Shown one piece after another: positions 29,648 to 41,210 of a DNA stretch of 64,000 bases (the first letter of the stretch is position 1; every line of letters starts with the position of its first letter). Source of the stretch: Bacillota bacterium (lineage in GTDB: Bacteria > Bacillota > Clostridia > Peptostreptococcales > Anaerovoracaceae); the NCBI GenBank assembly GCA_029006195.1, contig JAQXGH010000050.1, positions 44,900-108,899 of the forward strand, in the 5' to 3' direction. A program made the position numbers and the translations under genes. The notes beneath the pieces were generated by a model. The model did no database searches, was not told where the DNA came from, and was given only the letters and a program-made list of their open reading frames with translations.

Positions 29648-30748
29648 ATGAGAATTGATGAATTTGATTACAATTTACCAGAAGAACTCATAGCACAGAA
29701 GCCTACTGACAAGAGAGACTGCTCTAGGCTTCTTGTTGTACATAGACAAAGTGATACGATCGAGCATAAGCACTTTTATGATATCTTAGATTATCTGAAC
29801 GAAGGCGACTGTCTGGTTCTCAATAATTCTAAGGTCCTTCCTGCCAGAATGTATGGTAAGAAGGTAGTGCCTACACCAGAAGATGAGCTTAATACAGTTG
29901 GTGGAGCAAATATCGAGTTTCTCCTCATCAAGCGCCTTGATGGTGACAGATGGGAAACTATGGTTCGTCCGGGAAGAAGAATTAAGCCAGGGGACAAGGT
30001 AGTCTTCAGTGGAGCAGGAGACGTGATGGCTGACAGACCGCTGTTTATGGCGGAGATTGTAGATTTTGGAGCAGACGGAACAAGAATCGTCGATTTCAAG
30101 TACGAAGGCATTTTTATGGAACGTCTCGAAGAAATCGGAAGCATGCCGCTCCCTCCATATATTGAGAGAGCATCTGAAGATGATGATAAAGACAGATATC
30201 AGACTGTTTACTGTAAGGAAGAAGGTTCAGTAGCGGCGCCAACAGCAGGGCTGCATTTCACTGAGGAACTTCTGAAGAAAGCGCAGGAGAAGGGTGTCGA
30301 GCTGGCTTACGTTACACTTCACGTTGGCATCGGAACATTCAGACCGGTTAAGGTCGAAAATGTAGAGGAACACTCAATGCATTTCGAGGAATACTGGATC
30401 GACGAAGAGACAGCTGAGACTATTAATAAAGCCAAGAGAGAAGGCAGAAGAGTTATTTCTGTAGGAACAACTTCAACTCGTACGGTAGAGAGTGCAGCAT
30501 ACTTTGACGAAGAACTTGGATGCTATCAGGTAAAGGCTGGTGCGGACAGCACAGGCATTTTCATTTACCCTGGATATGAGTATAAGATCATAGAGAGTCT
30601 TATCACAAACTTCCATCTTCCTAAGTCAACTCTGATCATGCTTATTTCAGCGCTTTATGACAGAGAGAAGATTTTAGATATCTACAAGACAGCTGTAGAG
30701 GAAAAATACAGATTCTTCTCATACGGCGATGCCATGTTCATTGAATAA
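29648..30748 (+). CDS. queA: tRNA preQ1(34) S-adenosylmethionine ribosyltransferase-isomerase
   Basis: [52 protein letters not shown]. Confidence 0.97.
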   Translation: MRIDEFDYNLPEELIAQKPTDKRDCSRLLVVHRQSDTIEHKHFYDILDYLNEGDCLVLNNSKVLPARMYGKKVVPTPEDELNTVGGANIEFLLIKRLDGDRWETMVRPGRRIKPGDKVVFSGAGDVMADRPLFMAEIVDFGADGTRIVDFKYEGIFMERLEEIGSMPLPPYIERASEDDDKDRYQTVYCKEEGSVAAPTAGLHFTEELLKKAQEKGVELAYVTLHVGIGTFRPVKVENVEEHSMHFEEYWIDEETAETINKAKREGRRVISVGTTSTRTVESAAYFDEELGCYQVKAGADSTGIFIYPGYEYKIIESLITNFHLPKSTLIMLISALYDREKILDIYKTAVEEKYRFFSYGDAMFIE

Positions 30749-33179
<2,431 letters not shown>

Positions 33180-33211
33180 TAATAGAGCACTAGAGAAAGA
33201 GATTTGACATA

Positions 33212-34936
33212 ATGGTATTATTTGACAATAAGAAGTTTATTGCTGTTTTAACTGCAGCAATAATTGCATTTACAACAGCGTATGTTAACACATCAGCCGT
33301 TTCAGCTAAAGAAACAAGCCAGCAGAAAAACTGCTATAACAACGAAATCATTGTGGTTTTTAATGATGATGTGGATGAAACTGTTGCAGAGGAGATAACT
33401 GAAGGAAATGTGGAAGTACTGGATACAGAAGCTCGGGCTGAGACTGTGATCGAAGATGGTACACCTGTGCTTGTTTCATACGATGAAAATATCGATATGA
33501 AAACTGCCATCGAAGAACTTGAGGAAAATGACGATGTAGCTTTTGCACAACCAAATTTCATATACACACCTGATGGAGTCGGTGCCAAGGCTGTAGTGAA
33601 CGACAAGCAGGCAGGTAAACTTTGGTACTTTGATTATATGGATGTTCCTGAAGCGTGGAACCTGATCGAGAAAATCAAGGAAATCGCAGGTCCTAAAGAC
33701 CGAGTGATCATATCGGCTGTTGATACAGGATGCGTTACAAACAACAAGGATATGCAGGTTAACCTTGACACAGTTCATTCAGTGAATGTTACGGGTGATG
33801 AACCTAGATATACTAGGGCTAAATGGAACCATGGCACTAAAGTAACATCCATTTTATGTGCGACTGCTAATAATAAGCTGGGCATTTCTGGAATCGCTTC
33901 AGGAAGAAATAATGATCTGGTTTCTGTATATGCAGTAAACGTGTATAAGGACTACAAATATACAAGGCAGGAAGTTGCAACAACGGCTGATGTAATAAAG
34001 GGTATTGAGTATTCAATCGAAAACGGTGCGCAGCTTATCAATCTGTCATTCAGCTACTATGATAAAGATATGGATGTAGACGGTAATCCGCATGACGATA
34101 TGGCTCTCGAAAAGGAAATAGATAAGGCCGTATACGAATATGACATTCCAGTTATATGTTCTGCAGGGAATCACCATAATGACATAGCAAGATACCCTAC
34201 TGACTTCGAATCAACAATTGGAGTAGTGGGCATAAAGCGTCATAAAAATGCATGGGCTAATGTTAAGACTCATAATTCCAACTACGGCCCTGCCAAGACT
34301 ATAGGTGGAGCTGGTGAAAACATTTATAGATATGTTTCAGCGAGCGCTAAGGCCACTTCGTCGACTTCCACATCAGTAGCTACACCTACTGTTACTTCTG
34401 TTGCAGCGCTTATGCTCTATGTAAATCCTGATCTTTCGCAGCAGGAAGTTAGAGATATTCTGTGCAGTACGACAACAGACGTATATTTAGAAGGTAAAGA
34501 CGATTACACTGGATATGGACTTACCAATGCATTTAACGCAGTTAAAGCGTCAGCATATAAGGCTGTTGAAGATGGCACACTGGGAATGTCAAAGGAAGAA
34601 CTTGACGAAGTCGTAGAACTGACAAAGCCTGCAGAAGAGGCTGGACAGACTCTTAATATGCCGCTTGTTACTTCGGCTAAAACTGGCAAGAAAGCAATAA
34701 CAATAAGGTGGGGCTATAAATGCCCATATACAAACAGGCTTGAAATACATCGCGCTACAGAACCTGACGGTGAATATCAGTGCGTGAAGACTTTTAGTAA
34801 GAAAGCAACATCATGGCAGGATAAAGCCACTGTTAAAGGTCAGGAGTATTTCTACAAGGTAAGAGTTTTCGGAACTTCATCTGATGGTAAAAAGGTTTGG
34901 AGTGACTATAGTCTGCCTAAATCCGTTATACGTTAA
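33212..34936 (+). CDS. Secreted subtilisin-like (S8) serine protease with propeptide and C-terminal FnIII-like region
   Basis: Signal peptide; catalytic D (SAVDTGC), H (WNHGTKVTSI), N (SAGNHHND), S (STSVATPTVTSVAALM). Confidence 0.9.
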   Translation: MVLFDNKKFIAVLTAAIIAFTTAYVNTSAVSAKETSQQKNCYNNEIIVVFNDDVDETVAEEITEGNVEVLDTEARAETVIEDGTPVLVSYDENIDMKTAIEELEENDDVAFAQPNFIYTPDGVGAKAVVNDKQAGKLWYFDYMDVPEAWNLIEKIKEIAGPKDRVIISAVDTGCVTNNKDMQVNLDTVHSVNVTGDEPRYTRAKWNHGTKVTSILCATANNKLGISGIASGRNNDLVSVYAVNVYKDYKYTRQEVATTADVIKGIEYSIENGAQLINLSFSYYDKDMDVDGNPHDDMALEKEIDKAVYEYDIPVICSAGNHHNDIARYPTDFESTIGVVGIKRHKNAWANVKTHNSNYGPAKTIGGAGENIYRYVSASAKATSSTSTSVATPTVTSVAALMLYVNPDLSQQEVRDILCSTTTDVYLEGKDDYTGYGLTNAFNAVKASAYKAVEDGTLGMSKEELDEVVELTKPAEEAGQTLNMPLVTSAKTGKKAITIRWGYKCPYTNRLEIHRATEPDGEYQCVKTFSKKATSWQDKATVKGQEYFYKVRVFGTSSDGKKVWSDYSLPKSVIR

Positions 34937-34955
34937 TAATTAAAAAATCAATGAA

Positions 34956-34985
34956 AGCCATCGGGAGCGCCCGGTGGCTTTTTTG
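34956..34985 (+). terminator. Rho-independent terminator after the S8 protease gene
   Basis: agccatcggg/cccggtggct followed by TTTTTT. Confidence 0.8.
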
Positions 34986-35065
34986 CAAATGATCTCAAAA
35001 AGTAGTATAATATATCATCTTTACGTGCTTTTAGCACAATGCATTAAAAAACAGGAGGCAGGGAA

Positions 35066-35539
35066 ATGGGAAAGATATTCCGTTTTTATAAGGACGTTGA
35101 TACTGACCAGATTATCGCATCACAGTATCTTCTTTATCCTACATTCGACGAAATGAAGGTTCATACTTTCGAATCACTTGATCCGGACTTCGCGTCAAGC
35201 GTACAGCCTGGTGATTTCGTAGTAGCAGACGAAAATTTCGGTTGCGGTTCATCAAGAGAACAGGCACCAAGCGTACTTAAGGCTCTGGGGGTTAAGGCCG
35301 TAATCGCTAAGTCATTTGCTAGAATCTTCTACAGAAACTCAATCAACATCGGTCTTCCGGTAATCATCTGTAAGGATCTGTACGATGCAGTGCAGCCAGG
35401 AGATGAAATGGAAATCGATATGGAAGCAGGACTGATCACAGCAGCAGGCAAGGAATTCGCATGTACTAAGCTGCCTGAAAATCTGCAGAACATCCTGAAC
35501 CAGGGCGGACTTTTAGCTTCGCTGGATAAGGAGGACTAA
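35066..35539 (+). CDS. leuD: 3-isopropylmalate dehydratase small-subunit family (pair 1)
   Basis: [34 protein letters not shown]. Confidence 0.88.
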   Translation: MGKIFRFYKDVDTDQIIASQYLLYPTFDEMKVHTFESLDPDFASSVQPGDFVVADENFGCGSSREQAPSVLKALGVKAVIAKSFARIFYRNSINIGLPVIICKDLYDAVQPGDEMEIDMEAGLITAAGKEFACTKLPENLQNILNQGGLLASLDKED

Positions 35540-35541
35540 TC

Positions 35542-36789
35542 ATGGGAATGACAATAGCAGAAAAAATCATTGCGCGTGCATCAGGTAACGAAAGCGTTAA
35601 GGCAAACGATATTTGCACAGTTGAACTGGACCTGCTCATGAGTAATGACGGAACATCACACATCACAGTAGATAAATACAATGCTCTTAAGCATCCTAGA
35701 ATTGCTGACGTTAACAAGCTTGTTTGGATCGTTGACCACAACATTCCATGCGACAGCGTTAAAACAGCTGAATCACACAAGAAAATGCGTGAATTCGCTA
35801 AGGAACAGGGCATCACATATTATGAAGGCGAAGGCGTTTGCCACCAGGTAATGATCGAAAACCACGTTCGTCCTGGACAGCTCATCTTCGGAGCTGACAG
35901 CCATACTTGCGCATACGGTGCACTGGGTGCATTCGGTACAGGCGTTGGTAATACAGACTATCTCTACGCTATGGTAACAGGTACATCATGGACACTGGTT
36001 CCAGAAACACTGAGATTCAACCTTACTGGCAAATTGCCAGAAGGCGTTTCAGCTAGAGACCTTATCCTCACTATTATCGGAAGAATCTCTGCTAACGGCG
36101 CTAACTATAAGGCAATGGAATTTGGCGGCGAAGGCCTGGCTACTATCGACCTGGCTGGCAGAATCGCGATCTGCAACCTCTGCGTTGAAGCAGGTGCCAA
36201 GACTGCACTTATGGAAGTAGACGACGTTGTTCTCGATTTCCTTAAAGAGCAGGGCAGAGAACCTGTTGAATGCTTCGCACCAGACGAAGATGCAGAATAT
36301 GCGGAAGTTTATGATATCGACCTGAGCGAAATCAAGCCTATCGTTGCTAAGCCACACTTCGTAGATAACGTAGTTCCTGCAGAAGAAGCATTTGGAACTC
36401 ACATCGACGAAGCCTTCCTGGGATCATGTAACAACGGACGTATCGAAGACCTGAGAATCGGTGCTGAAATCATGAAGGGTCACAAGGTTCATCCAGATGT
36501 AAGATTCCTGGTTGTTCCGGCAAGCCGCAAAGTCTACGAGCAGGCAATGAGAGAAGGCCTTATCGAAACATTCATCGAAGCGGGTGCTATCATCATGAAC
36601 CCTAACTGTTCAGTATGCTGGGGTGCATGTCAGGGCGTAATCGGCGAAGGCGAAACACTGATCTCAACAGGTACTAGAAACTTCAAGGGCCGTGCAGGTC
36701 ACAGAGAATCATTCGTATACCTGGCATCTGCTGCTACAGTAACTGCATCAGCAATCAAGGGCGAGATCATCACAGCTGATAAATTATAG
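35542..36789 (+). CDS. leuC: 3-isopropylmalate dehydratase large-subunit family (pair 1)
   Basis: FGADSHTCAYGALGAFGTGVGNTD; FLGSCNNGRIEDLRIGAEIM; NCSVCWGACQGVIGEGE [4Fe-4S] ligand region. Confidence 0.88.
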   Translation: MGMTIAEKIIARASGNESVKANDICTVELDLLMSNDGTSHITVDKYNALKHPRIADVNKLVWIVDHNIPCDSVKTAESHKKMREFAKEQGITYYEGEGVCHQVMIENHVRPGQLIFGADSHTCAYGALGAFGTGVGNTDYLYAMVTGTSWTLVPETLRFNLTGKLPEGVSARDLILTIIGRISANGANYKAMEFGGEGLATIDLAGRIAICNLCVEAGAKTALMEVDDVVLDFLKEQGREPVECFAPDEDAEYAEVYDIDLSEIKPIVAKPHFVDNVVPAEEAFGTHIDEAFLGSCNNGRIEDLRIGAEIMKGHKVHPDVRFLVVPASRKVYEQAMREGLIETFIEAGAIIMNPNCSVCWGACQGVIGEGETLISTGTRNFKGRAGHRESFVYLASAATVTASAIKGEIITADKL

Positions 36790-36799
36790 GAGAATAAAA

Positions 36800-37294
36800 A
36801 TGGAAAAATTCACTGGTAAAGTCTGGCTCATGGGAGATGATATCGATACAGATATCATTATGCCGACTGAATATCTGGTTTTCGAAACTATAGAAGAAAT
36901 GAAGCCTTACGCATTCTCACCACTCAGAGGTGACATCGCTAAGGAACTTCAGCCCGGAGACATCATCGTAGCAGGAAACAACTTCGGCTGCGGTTCATCA
37001 AGAGAACAGGCTCCTGAAGTTGTGAAGGCTTTGGGAGTTAAATGTGTTATCGCGAAGAGTTTCGCCAGAATCTTCTTTCGTAACTCAATCAATAACGGAC
37101 TCCTCCTCATCGAAAATGCTGATCTGGCAGATGACATGAAGGAAGGCGATGAAATCACTGTAACAATCAACGATAAAATCGAATATAACGGCAAGGAATA
37201 CCCAATCGTATCACTTCCAGACAATCTGGTTGAAATACTTAATGCAGGTGGACTTGTAAAGGCTATGCGTAAGCGCAATGGCCTTGATGACTAA
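36800..37294 (+). CDS. leuD: 3-isopropylmalate dehydratase small-subunit family (pair 2)
   Basis: [35 protein letters not shown]. Confidence 0.88.
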   Translation: MEKFTGKVWLMGDDIDTDIIMPTEYLVFETIEEMKPYAFSPLRGDIAKELQPGDIIVAGNNFGCGSSREQAPEVVKALGVKCVIAKSFARIFFRNSINNGLLLIENADLADDMKEGDEITVTINDKIEYNGKEYPIVSLPDNLVEILNAGGLVKAMRKRNGLDD

Positions 37295-37306
37295 GGAGGT
37301 GGCACT

Positions 37307-38548
37307 ATGGGAATGACAATGATAGAGAAAATCATCGCTCACAATGTAGGCCATGCTGTTAAACCTGGTGACATTGTAACTGTAGATGTAGATTATGTAA
37401 TGCTGGACGACATTATGATGCCGTTCATCGTATCAAAGTTCAAAGAAATGGGATTCACTAAGGTATGGAATCCTGATAAGACTGTAATCATCTGCGACCA
37501 TCTGGTTCCAGCGAGCCAGGTAGATGACACTCGTGCTTATCACATCTGCTGTGATTTCGCGAAGGAACAGGAAATCAAGACTCTGCACACTAGTGACGGT
37601 ATCTGCCATCAGCTTATGACTGAAGCTGGATATGTTAAGCCTGGTCACATCGTATTCGGTACTGACAGCCATACAACTACTTACGGTTGTGTTGGCGCCT
37701 TCTCATCAGGCATCGGCTACACTGAAATGGCTGGTATCCTGGGAACAGGTCAGCTCTGGTGCAGAGTTCCTGCAACAATCAGGATTAACATCACTGGTAA
37801 GCTGGCTGATAACGTAATGTCAAAGGACGTTATCCTTAAGATCATCGGCGATTTGACAGCTGCAGGTGCAACATACAAGGCTCTGGAATTCACTGGCGAT
37901 ACAGTTGAAAACATGAGCGTTTCATCAAGAATGACAATGACAAACATGGCGATCGAAGCCGGGGCTAAGTGCGGTCTCTTCGCACCTGACGCGAAGACTG
38001 CAGAGTACTGCGGAATCGAACTTGACGAATTCCAGGCTTCACTTAAGGGCGATGAAGATGCTGTTTATGAAGCAGTAATGGAATATCGCGCTGAAGACTT
38101 CGTTCCAGTAATGGCTGTACCTTCAAACGTTGACCACGTTGTGCCTATCACAGAAATCGGTGACGTGACAGTTGATCAGGTATTCCTGGGATCATGTACA
38201 AACGGCAGACTGGAAGACCTTATGGAAGCTGCTGAAATCCTTAAGGGTAAGAAAATCGCTCCATTCACAAGACTGATCGTAACTCCTGCAAGCCGTAAGG
38301 TTTATATGGAAGCTCTTAAGAACGGCACTTTAGAAATCTTAAGCCAGGCTGGAGCAGACATTACTCATCCATCATGCGGACTTTGCTGCGGACGTACAGG
38401 CGGCATCCTGACTGATGGGGAAACTGTTGTAGCAACAAACAACAGAAACTTCCTTGGCAGAATGGGAACATCAAAGGTAAACATTTATCTGGCATCACCT
38501 AAGTCAGCTGCAGCATGTGCACTGGCAGGTAAGATAGTTCAGGCATAG
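37307..38548 (+). CDS. leuC: 3-isopropylmalate dehydratase large-subunit family (pair 2)
   Basis: FGTDSHTTTYGCVGAFSSGIGYTEMA; FLGSCTNGRLEDLMEAAEIL; PSCGLCCGRTGGILTDGE. Confidence 0.88.
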   Translation: MGMTMIEKIIAHNVGHAVKPGDIVTVDVDYVMLDDIMMPFIVSKFKEMGFTKVWNPDKTVIICDHLVPASQVDDTRAYHICCDFAKEQEIKTLHTSDGICHQLMTEAGYVKPGHIVFGTDSHTTTYGCVGAFSSGIGYTEMAGILGTGQLWCRVPATIRINITGKLADNVMSKDVILKIIGDLTAAGATYKALEFTGDTVENMSVSSRMTMTNMAIEAGAKCGLFAPDAKTAEYCGIELDEFQASLKGDEDAVYEAVMEYRAEDFVPVMAVPSNVDHVVPITEIGDVTVDQVFLGSCTNGRLEDLMEAAEILKGKKIAPFTRLIVTPASRKVYMEALKNGTLEILSQAGADITHPSCGLCCGRTGGILTDGETVVATNNRNFLGRMGTSKVNIYLASPKSAAACALAGKIVQA

Positions 38549-38583
38549 CCGGCGGCACCTTTTTATTTTATTTCGCATTGTGC

Positions 38584-38612
38584 TTGACAAATCTAAAGAG
38601 TTAGGATACACT
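38584..38612 (+). promoter_or_regulatory. Predicted sigma-A promoter of feoAB
   Basis: TTGACA-17 bp-TACACT. Confidence 0.7.
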
Positions 38613-38635
38613 AACAATGGTTAGAGAAAACTAAC
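38600..38635. promoter_or_regulatory. Two tandem GTTAG-N6-CTAAC palindromes overlapping the feo promoter (putative metalloregulator operators)
   Basis: gttaggatacactaac (38600-38615) and gttagagaaaactaac (38620-38635), centres 20 bp apart. Confidence 0.65.
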
Positions 38636-38675
38636 TAATGACCGACTATAAATCAGAAACCACAGGAGGACCATT

Positions 38676-38888
38676 ATGAGATTATCAGACGCAAATGCAG
38701 GGGAAACATATGCTGTCAAAGATGTTGTGACTGGAGATCAGGAAATGGAAGCATTTCTGTTTAGACTTGGGTGCTACAGCGGTGAACCCATTACGGTGAT
38801 ATCAAAGAGAAGGAACGGATGTGTAGTGGCCATTAAAGATGGCAGATATAATTTAGATAAATACATCTCAAGCGCTATTATCGTTTAG
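38676..38888 (+). CDS. feoA: Ferrous iron transport protein A
   Basis: 70 aa SH3-like; MRLSDANAGETYAVKDVVTGDQEMEAFLFRLGCYSGEPITVISKRRNGCVVAIKDGRYNLD; followed by feoB. Confidence 0.9.
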   Translation: MRLSDANAGETYAVKDVVTGDQEMEAFLFRLGCYSGEPITVISKRRNGCVVAIKDGRYNLDKYISSAIIV

Positions 38889-38915
38889 CGATTAGCGCTT
38901 ATTTTTAAGATTGTG

Positions 38916-38933
38916 GGTTAGATGAAACTAACC
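38916..38933. promoter_or_regulatory. Third palindrome GGTTAG-N6-CTAACC between feoA and feoB
   Basis: ggttagatgaaactaacc, same half-site and spacing as the feo promoter sites. Confidence 0.6.
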
Positions 38934-38964
38934 GGCTGGAACATATGATACAGGAGGAGAATAA

Positions 38965-40974
38965 ATGAGAGTAGCTTTTGCAGGAAATCCTAACAGCGGT
39001 AAAACCACACTGTTTAATGCGCTGACAGGAAGAAATGAGAAGGTTGGTAACTGGGCCGGAGTTACCGTGGGGAAAAAAGAAGGCCGGTTTAAGGTTGAAT
39101 ACGGTGAAGATAATATAGCGGTGGACCTGCCGGGTGCATATTCGATGTCACCGTTTACGCCGGAAGAAAGCATCACAAGTGGGTATATCAGAGAAGAAAA
39201 TCCGGACGTTATTATAAATATCGTTGATGCGACAAACCTTAGCAGAAGTTTATTCTTCACTACGCAGCTTTTGGAAATGAATATTCCGGTAATCGTTGCG
39301 CTGAATAAGGTGGATATAAATAAAAAAGAAGGGGTTGAAATAGATGTAAAGGCATTATCACAGAAGCTTGGATGTCCTGTAATAGAAACTGTTTCAAATG
39401 ATGCTAAGCATAAAGGACTGAGGGAAATCGCCAGTGCGATAAGGCTGGCTGGCAAGGGCCAGGTTGCTCCTTTCGTGCAGAGCGATATTGATCTTCACGA
39501 TAAGGATGCTGTTGATAAGGCGGATAGAGCAAGATTTGCTTTTGTAAACAGTATAGTAAGGGAAGTTGAAAAGAGAAAGGTAAAGTCAAGCGAAAGCACT
39601 TTTGCAGATAAGCTTGATGCCCTAATAACAAATCCTATAGCGGGTATCATCATATTCGCTGGGGTAATGTGGGCAGTTTTTGCAATTTCACAGACATATC
39701 TGGGACCATGGATCGCGGATTATCTCGTAGGATGGATAGAAGCTTTCCAGGGTCTGGTTGAAGGCTGGACAGCAAATGCGCCAGCGATAGTGCAGACTCT
39801 TCTGGCAGAAGGTATTGTTGGCGGCGTAGGTGCGGTAGTAGGATTCCTCCCGCTTATCATGGTAATGTTTTTCCTCATCGCGCTTCTTGAAGACTGTGGA
39901 TATATGGCTAGAGTTACAGCCGTAATGGACCCTATATTCAAAAGAGTAGGTCTTTCAGGCAAGTCGATCATTACTATGATTATTGGAACTGGCTGCGGCG
40001 TTCCTGCAATCATGTCAACACGTACAATTAGAGACGAGAGAGAAAGAAGAGCAATCACTATGCTCACTACATGGATTCCTTGCGGAGCCAAGGTTCCTGT
40101 AATCGCACTTTTCGCGGGAGCATTCTTCGCGGGTGCTAGCTGGGTAAGCCTTGTTTCATACATCACAGGGGTTGTACTTATCTTCCTGGGAGCACTGCTT
40201 ATTAAGGCGGTAACTGGCTTCAAATACAGGAAATCATTCTTCATCATGGAGCTGCCTAAGTGGTCGGTTCCAAGCCTTAAGAGAGCGTTCTTCTCAATGA
40301 TGGATAGAGCTAAGGCATATATCATCAAGGCTGCAACGATAATCCTGATCTGTAACTGCGTTGTAACTATCATGGCTAACTTCAACTGGCATTTCCAGAT
40401 TGTAGCAGAAGATGCTCAGGATACTTCGATTCTGGCAAGCATAGCATCACCATTTGCTGTACTGCTGATTCCTCTGGGATTCGGAGCATGGCAGCTGGCG
40501 GCAGCGGCGATCACTGGATTCATAGCAAAAGAAAATGTTGTAGGAACAATCGCGGTAGTATATGGTATAACTAGATTCATCGATACAGAAGAACTGGCCA
40601 TGACAGGTGGCGCTAATGAAATTGCAGTAGCTATGGGACTTACATCTGTAACAGCAATTGCATATCTCTTCTTCAACCTGTTCACACCACCATGCTTCGC
40701 AGCTATCGGTGCGATGAACGCAGAAATGCAGCATAAGGGATGGCTCTGGTCAGCGATCGGACTTCAGCTCTGCACAGGTTACGCAGTAGCATTCCTCATC
40801 AACCAGATTGGTACACTTGTGACAACAGGTAGTCTGGCAGCTGGATTTATTCCTGGACTTATTGCTATAATAGTAATGGTGATTATCACAGTGATGATTT
40901 CCATGAAGATCAGGAAGAATTTCGATAAGCAGTATCAGCTTCACGATAAGAGCGTATTAGGAGTAACAAGATAA
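38965..40974 (+). CDS. feoB: Ferrous iron transporter FeoB
   Basis: VAFAGNPNSGKTTLFNALTG; DLPGAYSMSPFTPEE; VALNKVD; multi-TM C-terminal half. Confidence 0.97.
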   Translation: MRVAFAGNPNSGKTTLFNALTGRNEKVGNWAGVTVGKKEGRFKVEYGEDNIAVDLPGAYSMSPFTPEESITSGYIREENPDVIINIVDATNLSRSLFFTTQLLEMNIPVIVALNKVDINKKEGVEIDVKALSQKLGCPVIETVSNDAKHKGLREIASAIRLAGKGQVAPFVQSDIDLHDKDAVDKADRARFAFVNSIVREVEKRKVKSSESTFADKLDALITNPIAGIIIFAGVMWAVFAISQTYLGPWIADYLVGWIEAFQGLVEGWTANAPAIVQTLLAEGIVGGVGAVVGFLPLIMVMFFLIALLEDCGYMARVTAVMDPIFKRVGLSGKSIITMIIGTGCGVPAIMSTRTIRDERERRAITMLTTWIPCGAKVPVIALFAGAFFAGASWVSLVSYITGVVLIFLGALLIKAVTGFKYRKSFFIMELPKWSVPSLKRAFFSMMDRAKAYIIKAATIILICNCVVTIMANFNWHFQIVAEDAQDTSILASIASPFAVLLIPLGFGAWQLAAAAITGFIAKENVVGTIAVVYGITRFIDTEELAMTGGANEIAVAMGLTSVTAIAYLFFNLFTPPCFAAIGAMNAEMQHKGWLWSAIGLQLCTGYAVAFLINQIGTLVTTGSLAAGFIPGLIAIIVMVIITVMISMKIRKNFDKQYQLHDKSVLGVTR

Positions 40975-41120
40975 TGGGAACAGTAATTTCAATAGTTGTA
41001 CTTTGCGCCGTGCTATTCTTCGCAATAAGATATATTGTTAAGGCAAAACGAAGAGGCGTTAAATGTATAGGCTGCCCGAATGGCGGCGAAAACTGCCACT
41101 GCGATTGTAATAAAGAATAA
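40974..41120 (+). CDS. FeoB-associated Cys-rich membrane protein (48 aa, absent from supplied ORF track)
   Basis: ATG overlaps the feoB stop (ATAATG); MGTVISIVVLCAVLFFAIRYIVKAKRRGVKCIGCPNGGENCHCDCNKE*. Confidence 0.88.
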   Translation: MGTVISIVVLCAVLFFAIRYIVKAKRRGVKCIGCPNGGENCHCDCNKE

Positions 41121-41131
41121 GCAAAGGCTAT

Positions 41132-41167
41132 AAGGGGCCGGAAGCATTGATGCTTCCAGCCCTTTTT
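41132..41167 (+). terminator. Rho-independent terminator of the feo operon
   Basis: aaggggccggaagca/tgcttccagccctttt followed by T-run. Confidence 0.8.
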
Positions 41168-41210
41168 CAGTTTTTGCAGATGTGATATAATTACGAATAA
41201 CTATGCAATT

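Noticed and set aside
39720-40385. 221-aa minus-strand ORF inside feoB
   Set aside because: Antisense shadow of a hydrophobic coding region; no independent start signals or recognisable domain
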